Source: an uncultured Chlorobiaceae bacterium (lineage in GTDB: Bacteria > Bacteroidota > Chlorobiia > Chlorobiales > Chlorobiaceae). Taken from it: 64,000 nt of DNA. Made by a program: the position numbers and the translations under genes. Position 1 is the stretch's first letter; the number at the start of each line of letters is the position of its first letter. The notes under the pieces were generated by a model that was given only the letters and a program-made list of their open reading frames with translations, searched no databases and was not told the origin of the DNA. The stretch covers positions 1 to 64,000 of the forward strand of contig CAJEXL010000006.1 in assembly GCA_903994365.1 (NCBI GenBank), written 5' to 3'. Positions 9,079 through 18,054 of the stretch are shown piece by piece.

Positions 9079-10749
9079 ATGAAACAAAATAATTCCTTTA
9101 CAAAGAGTACTGCTTCAGCAGTAACAAGTTCCGGTTTCAGAAAGAGCCGCTTGTCGGCAGGTGTGCTTGCGGCGGTGACGCTGTCGCTCTGGGCAGCGCC
9201 TCTGCAGCGCTCGACCGCAGCCGAAGCGGTCAGTACGGTTTCTGTTGCAGCGCCAGTTGCATCTCCAGTTGAGCAGCAAAGCGAGCCGCCCCAGTCAGCG
9301 CAAGGCATGACGCTCAACGCCTTTCTTGGCGAGTTGATGGGGAAAAATCCTGAAATAAAGGCAAGGCAGCTTGAGTGGCAGTCGAATGAAAAGATGGTAA
9401 ATGCCTCCAGAGCGCTTTATGAGCCGATGCTGAAACTCTCGGCGTCGAGAGAGTCAAACCATGTTTCAAACACTGCGCAAGAGTATATGCAGCGCAATAA
9501 ATCAGAGTTTTCTGAGCGGAACAATCTTTTTAACACCACCGTTGAGGGGCTGACTCCTTTTGGTGGAACCTATAGTGTGGGTTCAGAAATCAAAGATCTC
9601 CGCAACAATTTGCAGTCTCTTGGTACGACGTTTACAGGCTATCAAAATGACAATGAGTATGTCACCTTTGTTGGGGTGAATCTTACCCAGCCATTGCTGA
9701 AAGGGGCGGGTCAGCAGACCACCACTGCGAACATTCGCCTGGCAAGAACCAATGCCGACATCGCTTACGAAGGCTATCGGCAGGCGGCGGTTGAAACAAT
9801 AGCGCGCGCCGTGCAGCTCTACTGGCAGTGCTATGGCGCTCAGGAGAAGCTGCAGATGCGCCAGCGTTCGGCCACTATTGCCGGTGAAATGCTGCAACAG
9901 AACCAGAGTCGTTATGATGCAGGGAAGTCAGATTACACCTCAGTGCTTGATGCTGAATCGGGGCTTCGCCTGCGTCAGGCGCTGGTTGCCGCTGCTGAGC
10001 AGACAGAGTTAACCGCGACACGCAATTTGCTCTCACTGCTTGGTGAATATGGCGCATCACAACAGTCGGGGCCGCTTAAAGCCATTGATGTGCCAGCTTG
10101 TCCACTCATTTCAGTCGATTATAACCAGAGCCTTCGCGATGCGTATAACAGCTATCCGCAATATCTCAGCGCCATAAAAACCGTAACGCTTGAGGAGACT
10201 CGCAGCGCCTATGCCAAAGATCAGCGGCTGCCACAGCTTGATGTCAAAGGCAGTTACGGCATGAACGGTCTCGCCTATTCGCTTGGAAACTCGTTAGATC
10301 AGGCATTCAGCAATGATTATCTCTCATGGAGCCTTGGTCTTGAGTTTAAAATGCCACTGTTTGGCGACAATAAAAGCCGCAATGAAGCGCATGCGGCACG
10401 TTTAAAGAAAGAGCAGGCGGAGCAGCGTCTCGTCATGCAGAAGGTTGAACTGGCCAATCAGATGGAGATTGTTGCAGGCCTGGTGAGTCGGGTCTACAAC
10501 CAGGTGCAGAATTACGAAAAAGTAGTTGCGCTGAATGCAGAACTTGTTCAGATTGAGGATTCGCGCTTCAAAATGGGCAAGAGTGATACCCGGATGATGC
10601 TTGAGCGTGAGGAGGATTATCTCAAAGTGCGTGAAAGTTTGCTTGACAGCCGGCTTGCTTACCAGTATGCGCTGGTGAATCTCTACGCGCTAAATGGCAC
10701 GTTGTTGCAGCGTTATGGCTTATCACAACAAGAGATGGCTAATCGGTGA
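9079..10749 (+). CDS. TolC-family outer-membrane efflux/secretion protein
   Basis: A 556-residue protein with an N-terminal signal-type segment (basic, then LSAGVLAAVTLSLWAAP, then a TAAEA-like cleavage region), a proline-rich linker, and two repeated OEP (outer-membrane efflux protein) halves with long alpha-helical stretches. Motifs such as NLTQPLLKGAG and LEYGASQ/LLGEYG fit TolC-type trimeric channel-tunnels. The size is close to usual TolC-like proteins with an extra N-terminal spacer. It starts 68 bp after the giant gene and heads the export cluster. I chose ATG 9079 over an in-frame GTG at 9067 because the Lys-rich signal segment starts there; neither has a strong ribosome-binding site. 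Role: outer-membrane conduit for the exported substrate, probably the giant protein. The family call is firm; the substrate is inferred from position. Confidence 0.88.
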   Translation: MKQNNSFTKSTASAVTSSGFRKSRLSAGVLAAVTLSLWAAPLQRSTAAEAVSTVSVAAPVASPVEQQSEPPQSAQGMTLNAFLGELMGKNPEIKARQLEWQSNEKMVNASRALYEPMLKLSASRESNHVSNTAQEYMQRNKSEFSERNNLFNTTVEGLTPFGGTYSVGSEIKDLRNNLQSLGTTFTGYQNDNEYVTFVGVNLTQPLLKGAGQQTTTANIRLARTNADIAYEGYRQAAVETIARAVQLYWQCYGAQEKLQMRQRSATIAGEMLQQNQSRYDAGKSDYTSVLDAESGLRLRQALVAAAEQTELTATRNLLSLLGEYGASQQSGPLKAIDVPACPLISVDYNQSLRDAYNSYPQYLSAIKTVTLEETRSAYAKDQRLPQLDVKGSYGMNGLAYSLGNSLDQAFSNDYLSWSLGLEFKMPLFGDNKSRNEAHAARLKKEQAEQRLVMQKVELANQMEIVAGLVSRVYNQVQNYEKVVALNAELVQIEDSRFKMGKSDTRMMLEREEDYLKVRESLLDSRLAYQYALVNLYALNGTLLQRYGLSQQEMANR

Positions 10750-10811
10750 TATGTATAAACCATAAATAATGGAGTGGCGCTCATGTCAATAGTTAATTAT
10801 GCAGTTTTTTT

Positions 10812-11759
10812 ATGAAAAGGAACATCGTTATCGGTGCAGTTGCTCTGCTTTTACTTGTGGTTGTGCTTGTTTTCTGGAACCCTTTCGACTCCTCCACAAA
10901 AAGTGGAGGAGATATCCATCGTCAAGGGTTGTCTTCATCATCACCGGTCATCAAGCTGGATTCAACGCAACGTGTCGCACTTCCGCCGAGCGCTCCGGTC
11001 AGCGACTATCCCAAGTTTGTTTCCGGCGTAGTTGAGCCATATCTTGATGTGACGTTGGGTCTTGTGGTGCAGGGGCGGGTTAATAAAATCATCTACGCTG
11101 AAGGTCGCAAGGTGCCGAACGGCGCTGTTATTCTTGCTCTTGAAACCGCGCAGGAGGAGCTTGAGGTTGCCCGTCGTAAACTGATCTGGCAAAACCGTGC
11201 TGAACTGAAATCAGCGGAAGTTGCCGTGCGTACGCTCACCGGAAGTCTGGAGTCAAATCGTCAATTGTACAATCAAACACGCTCAGTCAGCAAAGAGGAG
11301 CTCGATCGACTCTCGTTGCAGTGGGAGAGTGCCGTTGCCGAGCGTGACCGGCTGCTGAATCAGGAGTTGCGTGAAGAGGTTGAGTATGATATGGCTGTTA
11401 CGGTGGTGCAGAGCCGTCTTCTTAAAGCGCCGACGAGTGGCGTGGTTGAGAAGGTATTTCTCAAAGTTGGCGAAGTCTATCAGCCAGGGCAGCCGCTTGT
11501 GCGTCTTATCAACTCCGATCGCTGTCTGCTGGTTGCTAATCTGGACGATTCGCACAGTTACAGCTTTAAAAAAGGGATGGTAGTTGATCTCCTGATTAAC
11601 GTTGGCGAGCAGGAGGTGAAAAAGCGTGGTATTATTACCAAAGTGCCCTATGCTGTTGACCCGGCAAGTGGCGTTATGCAGGTGACGGTTGTTTTTGATA
11701 ACAAGGATGGTTTTATTACGCCAGGTGTCACCGGCAAAATGCTGCTGCCTCAACCGTAA
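10812..11759 (+). CDS. HlyD-family periplasmic adaptor (membrane fusion protein)
   Basis: A 315-residue protein with one N-terminal membrane helix (residues about 5-22, an almost pure Val/Leu/Ala stretch ending in FWNPF), then the usual adaptor order: a barrel-sandwich (lipoyl-like) half-motif, a helical coiled-coil hairpin (about 100-190), the second half-motif (LLKAPTSGVVEKVFLKVGE) and a beta-barrel domain ending in GVTGKMLLP. Such adaptors bridge an inner-membrane pump and a TolC-type channel. It lies 62 bp after the TolC gene and 27 bp before the next gene, so co-transcription is likely. It resembles RND/ABC-type adaptors; no matching RND or ABC pump is visible, so the partner is probably the M50/HlyD protein two genes on. 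Start ATG 10812 immediately precedes the membrane anchor. Confidence 0.87.
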   Translation: MKRNIVIGAVALLLLVVVLVFWNPFDSSTKSGGDIHRQGLSSSSPVIKLDSTQRVALPPSAPVSDYPKFVSGVVEPYLDVTLGLVVQGRVNKIIYAEGRKVPNGAVILALETAQEELEVARRKLIWQNRAELKSAEVAVRTLTGSLESNRQLYNQTRSVSKEELDRLSLQWESAVAERDRLLNQELREEVEYDMAVTVVQSRLLKAPTSGVVEKVFLKVGEVYQPGQPLVRLINSDRCLLVANLDDSHSYSFKKGMVVDLLINVGEQEVKKRGIITKVPYAVDPASGVMQVTVVFDNKDGFITPGVTGKMLLPQP

Positions 11760-11786
11760 TACTCTTTTACTTCTTATGGCGTTGTT

Positions 11787-13607
11787 ATGAATTCTCATGA
11801 AGATCGTTTGAAACGTTTGCGTGCTCTTCGTCTGTTTCAGGGCAGGGAGGGGGAGTTCTGGCTCTCCTGGGCTGAAGAGGCATGCCGTTTTTTTGTTGCT
11901 GATCGGGTGCTGCTGTTACGTAAAAGCTCCAGCGGCTGGAACTCCTTCTGCTTTTGGCCCCTTGCCTCTGCGCGAACAGGCATGATCTCCTCTACACTGC
12001 TCAATCAGGTCACTGAGCAAGCTGCCCTGCAGCCATTGGTGTACATGCCCCTTCCCCCGGAAAAAGACGCAGCCTCTTCGGGTATTCTCGTTGCATTTCG
12101 CCTTGAGTGCGCTCCAGACGATGCTGAAACCATTGCGCTCTTTTTCCGTGCCAGTGATAGTGACCGCAGCAGTGATGTGCTGAAACGCGAAGTGCTCTTT
12201 ACTATTCCTGCGGTGTACCGCATGAGCAGCACAACTCGCGCCCTGTCTCGCGAGGTGCAGGGGTTGCCCGATCCGCTTGATGTGATGCTCAGTATGAACG
12301 AACATGCTGGCTTTCTTGGTGTGGCGATGGCGCTCTGCAATGAGCTTGCCTATCGCTTCAGCTCTTCCCGCGTTTCGCTCGGCTGGAAAGAGGGTGAGTA
12401 TATCCGCATGCAGGCATTGAGCAATACGGAGAAGTTCGATCGCAAAATGCTGATTGTACAAGCGCTTGAGGTGCTGATGGAGGAGTGTATGGATCAGGAC
12501 GAAGAGCTGCTGCTGCCTGAACCTGAAGGCTCCACGGCAGTGCTTCGTGAACACAAAAACTTTGCTGCCCGACAGGGGGTGACGAGCATTGTCTCACTGC
12601 CCCTCCGTCTCGAACAGAATGTTGTGGCAGTTCTTGCTTGTGAGCGCGATAAACCATTTGCTGCCGATGAAATACGAAGTCTGCGGATTATCTGCGATCA
12701 GGCCTCGCGCCGTCTTGCCGATTTAAAGCACTACGACCGGTGGTTTGGTGCCGTGGCGCTTGATGCGCTTAAACGCTGGGGAAGTTCCGTGTTCGGTACC
12801 GATCAAACCATGCACCGCATGTACGGCATAGTGGCGAGCCTGCTTCTCGCACTGCTCCTTTTTGGTACACTTGATTACCGGGTTGAGGCGCCCTTTATTC
12901 TCCGTACCAAAGATCTTGCACTACTCTCCGCTCCCTTTGATGGCTATATCGAACGGGTGAGCCGCAAGCCGGGTGACCTTGTTGTTGCTGATCAACTGCT
13001 GCTTCTGCTTGATACTCGCCAGTTGGTGCTGGAGCAGTCGCGCAGTTATGCCGATTTGCAGCGCTATGTGCAGGAGGAGAAAAAGGCGATGGCGAACAAT
13101 GCCCTTGGAGAGATGAAAATTGCCGAAGCGCTGAAACGCCAGGCGGAGAGCCGTTTTGAGATGATACGCTATAGTCTTGACCATGCTGAAATCAAGGCAC
13201 CCTTCAGTGGTGTTGTGGTTGAGGGTGATCTTGAAAAGCTGCTTGGCGCCCCCGTTCGTAAAGGCGATGTGCTGCTGAAAGTTGCCAAGCTTGGAGACCT
13301 TTATGTAGAGATGAAGGTGCCGGAACGGGATATTCAGGAGCTGAACGTGGGGCAGGTTGGTGAGGTGGCATTTATAAGTCAGCCAGGGAAAAAATTTGAG
13401 GTGCTCATTGAGCGCATTGAGCCTATGGCGGTGACGGAACAGAAAGGCAACGTTTTTCTTGTTCTTGGCAAAATTACCGAGTCACGGCAGAGCTGGTGGC
13501 GACCCGGTATGAGTGGATTGGCAAAGGTGAGCGTCGGCAAGCGGCACATTATCTGGATTATGTTGCATCGCACGCTCGATTTTTTCTCTATGAAGTTGTG
13601 GTGGTGA
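11787..13607 (+). CDS. GAF-domain / HlyD-type membrane fusion protein
   Basis: A 606-residue fusion. Residues about 1-330 are predicted cytoplasmic and include a GAF-like sensor domain (about 165-325: LSMNEHAGFLG, SSSRVSLGW, SIVSLPLRLEQNVVAVLACE, then an IICDQASRRLADL helix). A single membrane helix follows at about 345-362 (ASLLLALLLFG), then a periplasmic HlyD adaptor part: half-motif LLSAPFDGYIERV-KPGDLV, a short helical hairpin, the second half-motif IKAPFSGVVVEGDLEK, and a beta-barrel domain with RPGMSGLAKV. It is separated by one base from the next gene. Coupling a ligand-sensing GAF domain to an adaptor suggests regulated opening of the exporter, or a scaffold; ligand residues cannot be read. 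The architecture is clear, the function is inference. Confidence 0.8.
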   Translation: MNSHEDRLKRLRALRLFQGREGEFWLSWAEEACRFFVADRVLLLRKSSSGWNSFCFWPLASARTGMISSTLLNQVTEQAALQPLVYMPLPPEKDAASSGILVAFRLECAPDDAETIALFFRASDSDRSSDVLKREVLFTIPAVYRMSSTTRALSREVQGLPDPLDVMLSMNEHAGFLGVAMALCNELAYRFSSSRVSLGWKEGEYIRMQALSNTEKFDRKMLIVQALEVLMEECMDQDEELLLPEPEGSTAVLREHKNFAARQGVTSIVSLPLRLEQNVVAVLACERDKPFAADEIRSLRIICDQASRRLADLKHYDRWFGAVALDALKRWGSSVFGTDQTMHRMYGIVASLLLALLLFGTLDYRVEAPFILRTKDLALLSAPFDGYIERVSRKPGDLVVADQLLLLLDTRQLVLEQSRSYADLQRYVQEEKKAMANNALGEMKIAEALKRQAESRFEMIRYSLDHAEIKAPFSGVVVEGDLEKLLGAPVRKGDVLLKVAKLGDLYVEMKVPERDIQELNVGQVGEVAFISQPGKKFEVLIERIEPMAVTEQKGNVFLVLGKITESRQSWWRPGMSGLAKVSVGKRHIIWIMLHRTLDFFSMKLWW

Positions 13608-13608
13608 T

Positions 13609-15768
13609 ATGCAGAAAGATGGAACAACGTACAGTGAATCGTGGCATCTTGTTGCCAATCTCCGGCTGAAACTTCGTTCAACCGTCGAAGTTCAGCGTCA
13701 GTTTTATCGTGGTGAAAAGTGGTATGTTCTTCGAGATCCGTTCAACAACCGTTTTTTTCGGGTACAGCCAGCCGCCTACGATTTCATTATGCGCCTCAAT
13801 GCCGATCGGACGGTCGAAGAGGTGTGGCTTGCCTGTATGGAAGATTTTTCGCAAACAGCTCCAGGTCAGGCTGATGTTGTGATGCTTCTTGGCCAGATGT
13901 ACTCCATGAATCTTCTGGATACGGATGTCTCTCCCGATACCAGGCAGATGTTTTCGCGCTACACCTTGACCCGCCGAAAAGAGCTGCGGTCGCAGTTGAT
14001 GAACATTTTATTTATCAGACTGCCTCTTTTTGACCCGGAAAAGCTTCTTGAGCGTTTTTCAGGGCTTATCCATAAAATGTTAAGCCCTGCTGGCGCTGTT
14101 GTGTGGCTGATAACCTTGCTTGTGGCAATCAAATTGGTGGTCGATAATGCCGATGTCGCGCTCGACAGCGCACAAGCGGTGCTTGCCCCGGACAACCTCT
14201 TTTTACTCTATCTTGGCCTCATTTTTGTTAAAGCGTTTCACGAAATTGGTCATGCTGTAGTCTGTCATCGTTATGGTGGAGAGGTGCATACGATGGGGCT
14301 TATGTTTATGCTTTTCACTCCTCTTCCCTATATGGATGCGACATCAAGCTGGGGGTTTCGCAGTCGCTGGCAACGTGCCTATGTGGGGGCTGCAGGGATG
14401 GTTGCAGAACTGTTTATCGCCTCTCTGGCGGCGATGTATTGGGCTGTTTCTGGCCAGGGGGCTCTCCATTCTCTTGCCTACAACATCATGTTTGTGGCAT
14501 CGGTGTCGACGGTACTTTTTAATGCCAATCCCCTTCTGCGGCTTGATGGCTACTACATTCTCTCTGATCTTCTCGATATTCCGAATTTGTCTGCCCGCTC
14601 AACCGAGTATATCCGATATCTCCTTGAGCATTTCATTTTCAACTATAATGGAGCGGTCTCATCAGCCAAGAACAGGCAGGAGGCCATTGAGCTCACTCTC
14701 TACGGGGTTCTCAGCGCCATCTATAAGGTGATGATATCATTGGGTATTATCCTCTTTATTGCAGACAAGTGGCTTATTCTTGGTACAATTCTGGCAATCG
14801 TTGGCCTTGTTACCGGTGTTTTCCTGCCGACTGTCCGTTTTATCTCTTATTTGTTTCTTGATTCTCGTCTTTTACAATGTCGTCGGAGAATTATTGCTCA
14901 ATCAGCGCTGTTTCTTGCAGTGTTTACTCTTGTGACGATCTTGCTCCCTTTTCCCCATAACATTTATGCGCCAGGCGTGGTCGAGTCTTTTCCTGATATC
15001 AAAGTGGTCAACATGGTCTCAGGGCATGTCAAAGAGTACCTGGTAACACCAGGGCAGCATGTTGTCGCCGGTCAGCCTCTTGTGCGGCTGGAAAACAAGG
15101 AGCTGTTATTTTCTCTTATGAGCGCCGAATCGCGTGTGGTTGAGATGAGGGTGAAGGAGCGTCAGGCGCTTGGCAAAACCATTGCCGACCTTAAGCCGGT
15201 GCTCAAAGAGCTGCGCGTTGCCCAGGAATCGCTGGTGGAGTTGCGCCGCAACGAAGCGGAACTGATTGTTCGTGCACGAGCCAATGGCATCTGGATTCCT
15301 GCCAATAAAGAGTCGATTTCCGGGCTATGGGTTGAGCGTGGCAGGTATATGGGTGATATAGTTGGTGGTGATCGTTTTCAGTTTGCCGCTGTGGTTGCCC
15401 AGGAGGAGGTGTCAGAGCTTTTTGATTCATCGGTGAACAGCGTGGAGGTGCGTTTGTGGGGCGAAGCACATCAGCGCATCACCACCGAAGAGGTGCGGCT
15501 CATTCCCTATCAGCATGAGAAGCTCCCTTCGCCGGCACTGGGTCAGATGGGCGGTGGTAATGTTTCCGTACAGTCAACGCAGCAGCAGGGTGGCGATAAT
15601 GCTGCGGAGCCCTTTTTTCTGGTCAATGCGCTGCTGGAAAATAATTCAGGGGCCCATCTGCTTCATGGTCGTTCTGGAACCATTCGATTCACTCTTGAGC
15701 CAAAACCGTTGATGGAACAATGGAGTCGGTACATCTATCAGCTTTTCCAGAAACGATACCGCTTGTGA
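13609..15768 (+). CDS. RRE/PqqD-like - M50 (site-2) peptidase - HlyD fusion, inner membrane
   Basis: A 719-residue multi-domain membrane protein. Residues about 20-105 look like a PqqD-type peptide-recognition (RRE) domain (YVLRDPFNNRFFRVQPAAYDFI, then RTVEEVW, VVMLLGQMYSMNLL). Several membrane helices follow, with the zinc site HEIGH at 211-215 and a downstream NPLLRLDGYY (N307, D313), the second metal-ligand motif of M50/S2P proteases. More helices follow to about 450, then a periplasmic HlyD-like part (SGHVKEYLVTPGQHV, coiled coil, ARANGIWIP) and a beta barrel. Known relatives of this layout sit in export clusters with TolC and HlyD genes. It may cleave the substrate or act as the pump-like inner-membrane core. 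The catalytic residues look intact. ATG 13609 follows the previous stop by one base. Confidence 0.85.
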   Translation: MQKDGTTYSESWHLVANLRLKLRSTVEVQRQFYRGEKWYVLRDPFNNRFFRVQPAAYDFIMRLNADRTVEEVWLACMEDFSQTAPGQADVVMLLGQMYSMNLLDTDVSPDTRQMFSRYTLTRRKELRSQLMNILFIRLPLFDPEKLLERFSGLIHKMLSPAGAVVWLITLLVAIKLVVDNADVALDSAQAVLAPDNLFLLYLGLIFVKAFHEIGHAVVCHRYGGEVHTMGLMFMLFTPLPYMDATSSWGFRSRWQRAYVGAAGMVAELFIASLAAMYWAVSGQGALHSLAYNIMFVASVSTVLFNANPLLRLDGYYILSDLLDIPNLSARSTEYIRYLLEHFIFNYNGAVSSAKNRQEAIELTLYGVLSAIYKVMISLGIILFIADKWLILGTILAIVGLVTGVFLPTVRFISYLFLDSRLLQCRRRIIAQSALFLAVFTLVTILLPFPHNIYAPGVVESFPDIKVVNMVSGHVKEYLVTPGQHVVAGQPLVRLENKELLFSLMSAESRVVEMRVKERQALGKTIADLKPVLKELRVAQESLVELRRNEAELIVRARANGIWIPANKESISGLWVERGRYMGDIVGGDRFQFAAVVAQEEVSELFDSSVNSVEVRLWGEAHQRITTEEVRLIPYQHEKLPSPALGQMGGGNVSVQSTQQQGGDNAAEPFFLVNALLENNSGAHLLHGRSGTIRFTLEPKPLMEQWSRYIYQLFQKRYRL

Positions 15769-17750
15769 TACCTTCCAAAGAGTACAAAAAGACGGTTGTT
15801 CGAACTCCCGATCTCGTTCCTGCGGGAGTGAAAGGCTTTATGCACTGGATAGCAGGGAGGGTGCGCCACAGCGCATTCAATACTGAAAATCTGCGGAAAG
15901 AGGCTCATGACATTCATGCTGCGGCTGAGCAACTCCGGACACTGTCGGATGAGGAGCTCCATGAGCGCCTTATGGTTTTTAAGGAACATTTTCGTCGTCG
16001 CGGCCGTGAGTATCAGCGTCATATTCCAGCGTCGATGGCGTTGCTGGTGGAGTCGGCAGAGCGACTTCTCGGTTTGCGTCCTTATCCCGAACAGGTTATG
16101 GGTGCATTGGCTCTGATGAATGGCACGCTTATCGAGATGCAGACCGGTGAAGGCAAAACCCTTGTTGCTGCTCTGGCGGCACTATTTTTCGGGTGGAGCG
16201 GGCGTCCTTGTCATGTCATCACGGTAAACGATTATCTCGCTGAACGTGACTATGCAAAGCTTGAGCCATTTTACAAGTTTTGCGGCGTCTCTGTGGCGTG
16301 TGTTTTGGGTGGATTAAACAGAGATGAGCGTAGAACCAATTATGCTTGCGCGGTCGTCTATGTGACCGCGAAGGAGCTCGTTGCTGATTTTTTGAAAGAC
16401 AGGCTGTTAATGCCCGGCATTACGGATCCATCACGACTCTATATCCGCTCACAGAGCGAAAGGGGTGGTAATAACCGTCCTGTTCTTAATGGTCTCTCGG
16501 CAGCGGTTGTTGATGAGGCTGACAGTGTTCTGGTGGATGATGCCGCCACCCCCTTGATCATCTCCCGACCTGTGAAAAATGGGCCGTTGCTCGATGCGTG
16601 TATGGAGGCGGTGCGGATTGCTGCTCTTCTGCAAAAGGATGAGCATTATGTTGTTGATGAGCGCTTTAAGCAGATAATGTTTACCAAAGTGGGGACGGTG
16701 AAGATTGAGCAGATGCTCCCGTCACTTCCTTCATTCTGGCACTCCTCTTCAAGAAGGGATGAACTGCTGCTTCTGGTGCTTGCAGCCAGGGAATTTTTCA
16801 AGAGAGGAAAAGATTATGTCGTCAAAGAGGGGAAGGTGGTTATTATTGATGAATTTACCGGACGGCTCATGCCTGACCGCAAGTGGCGCCAGGGGACGCA
16901 ACAGATTGTAGAGATGCTTGAAGGGGTTGAGATGACTGATCCTGTCGAGGTGGCCGCACGGATCAGTTTTCAGCGTTTTTTTCGTTTTTTTGAGACGTTG
17001 TGTGGAATGACTGGCACGGTCAAGGGGGTGACATCCGAACTCTGGCACATTTATGGCTTGAATTGTGTGCAGATTCCTACCCATCGCCCACCTCAGCGGC
17101 AGACTCGCCGACAGAGGGTTTTTTCTGAAAAGGGAGTCAAATATGCAGCAGTTCTTCATGAGATAGAGGAGTTGCATCGGCAAGGTCGTCCTGTGCTTGT
17201 CGGCACAAGGAGTGTTCGTGAAAGTGAATTTCTTGCTGAGCTTCTGAAAAGCAGAATGTTGCCGTTTCAGTTGCTGAACGCCCTCCACCATAGCGAGGAG
17301 GCGGCCATTATTGCCCGTGCGGGTGAACGTGGCAATATTACCATTGCAACCAACATGGCAGGTCGTGGAACAGATATCATGCTTGGCGACGGAGTTTCGG
17401 CATTGGGTGGGCTGCATGTCATTTTAACTGAACCCAACGAGGCTGAGCGGATCGATCGGCAATTTTACGGTCGTTGTGCCAGGCAGGGTGACCCTGGTTC
17501 AGTCGGGGGGTATGTGTCGTTGGACGATGTATTGATACAACGTTTTTTCCCTGGATCGTTGCTCCCTGAGCTTCTGGTGGAGGCGCTCTACCGCAGACTT
17601 CCCGGTGCTGAGGCGTTGGTAATAGTTATGGTTAAAGTGGCTCAGATGACTGCACAGAATCTGGCTTATAAACAACGGCTTGCCTTATTGCGTCAGGATG
17701 ACCAGGTTGACAAAATGATGTCATTTGCTGGCGCAGGTCCAAAGTTTTAG
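15720..17750 (+). CDS. Shortened SecA-like translocation ATPase
   Basis: A 676-residue SecA homologue with nucleotide-binding domain 1 (TGEGKT at 142-147; DEAD at 265-268 followed by SVLVDD and TPLIIS), an inserted preprotein-crosslinking-type domain, and nucleotide-binding domain 2 (VIIDEFTGRLMPDRKW, LCGMTGT, VGTRSVRESE, NMAGRGTDIMLG, RCARQGDPGS). Canonical SecA has 800-1000 residues; this one stops just after NBD2, with only a stub of the helical scaffold, and lacks the helical wing, two-helix finger and zinc tail. The usual TNNEFGFDYLRDN segment is replaced by TAKELVADFLKDR. It overlaps the M50 gene by 49 bp from ATG 15720; an alternative GTG at 15765 would give a 4-bp GTGA overlap. It is probably a cluster-specific motor rather than the housekeeping SecA. 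Confidence 0.85.
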   Translation: MESVHLSAFPETIPLVIPSKEYKKTVVRTPDLVPAGVKGFMHWIAGRVRHSAFNTENLRKEAHDIHAAAEQLRTLSDEELHERLMVFKEHFRRRGREYQRHIPASMALLVESAERLLGLRPYPEQVMGALALMNGTLIEMQTGEGKTLVAALAALFFGWSGRPCHVITVNDYLAERDYAKLEPFYKFCGVSVACVLGGLNRDERRTNYACAVVYVTAKELVADFLKDRLLMPGITDPSRLYIRSQSERGGNNRPVLNGLSAAVVDEADSVLVDDAATPLIISRPVKNGPLLDACMEAVRIAALLQKDEHYVVDERFKQIMFTKVGTVKIEQMLPSLPSFWHSSSRRDELLLLVLAAREFFKRGKDYVVKEGKVVIIDEFTGRLMPDRKWRQGTQQIVEMLEGVEMTDPVEVAARISFQRFFRFFETLCGMTGTVKGVTSELWHIYGLNCVQIPTHRPPQRQTRRQRVFSEKGVKYAAVLHEIEELHRQGRPVLVGTRSVRESEFLAELLKSRMLPFQLLNALHHSEEAAIIARAGERGNITIATNMAGRGTDIMLGDGVSALGGLHVILTEPNEAERIDRQFYGRCARQGDPGSVGGYVSLDDVLIQRFFPGSLLPELLVEALYRRLPGAEALVIVMVKVAQMTAQNLAYKQRLALLRQDDQVDKMMSFAGAGPKF

Positions 17751-17861
17751 ACAACTTTTTCGGTTGAGATATCTCTTTTTTCCCAGGATCGCATATTCAT
17801 TGAGTATACTCTTCCGTCAGAATGGAAATTATCCTATTGCATCTCAAGGGCACTTCTATTT
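17751..17861. other. Spacer after the SecA-like gene
   Basis: This AT-rich stretch follows the end of the export cluster and is interrupted by the left end of the ISNCY element. I see no gene and no convincing T-tailed hairpin, so the cluster's original downstream neighbour or terminator may have been displaced. Confidence 0.5.
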
Positions 17862-18054
17862 AGTGTCTGAACGAAAAAGCGCTATAATATTATATAATAA
17901 TATTTTATATTAGTTTTCGGCGGGTGAAGATTTTTTATCAAGAAGCTCCAAAAGCGAAATAACCCCCAATAATAGGTATTTTTAGTCAAGAAAAGGTGTA
18001 GTAAGGTGCCATGAAAGAGCAATTGCCTCCAAACTTCGTTTTCTGAAATCCACT

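Noticed and set aside
15720-17750. Housekeeping SecA
   Set aside because: Too short, lacks the C-terminal domains, and overlaps the M50 gene in an export cluster.
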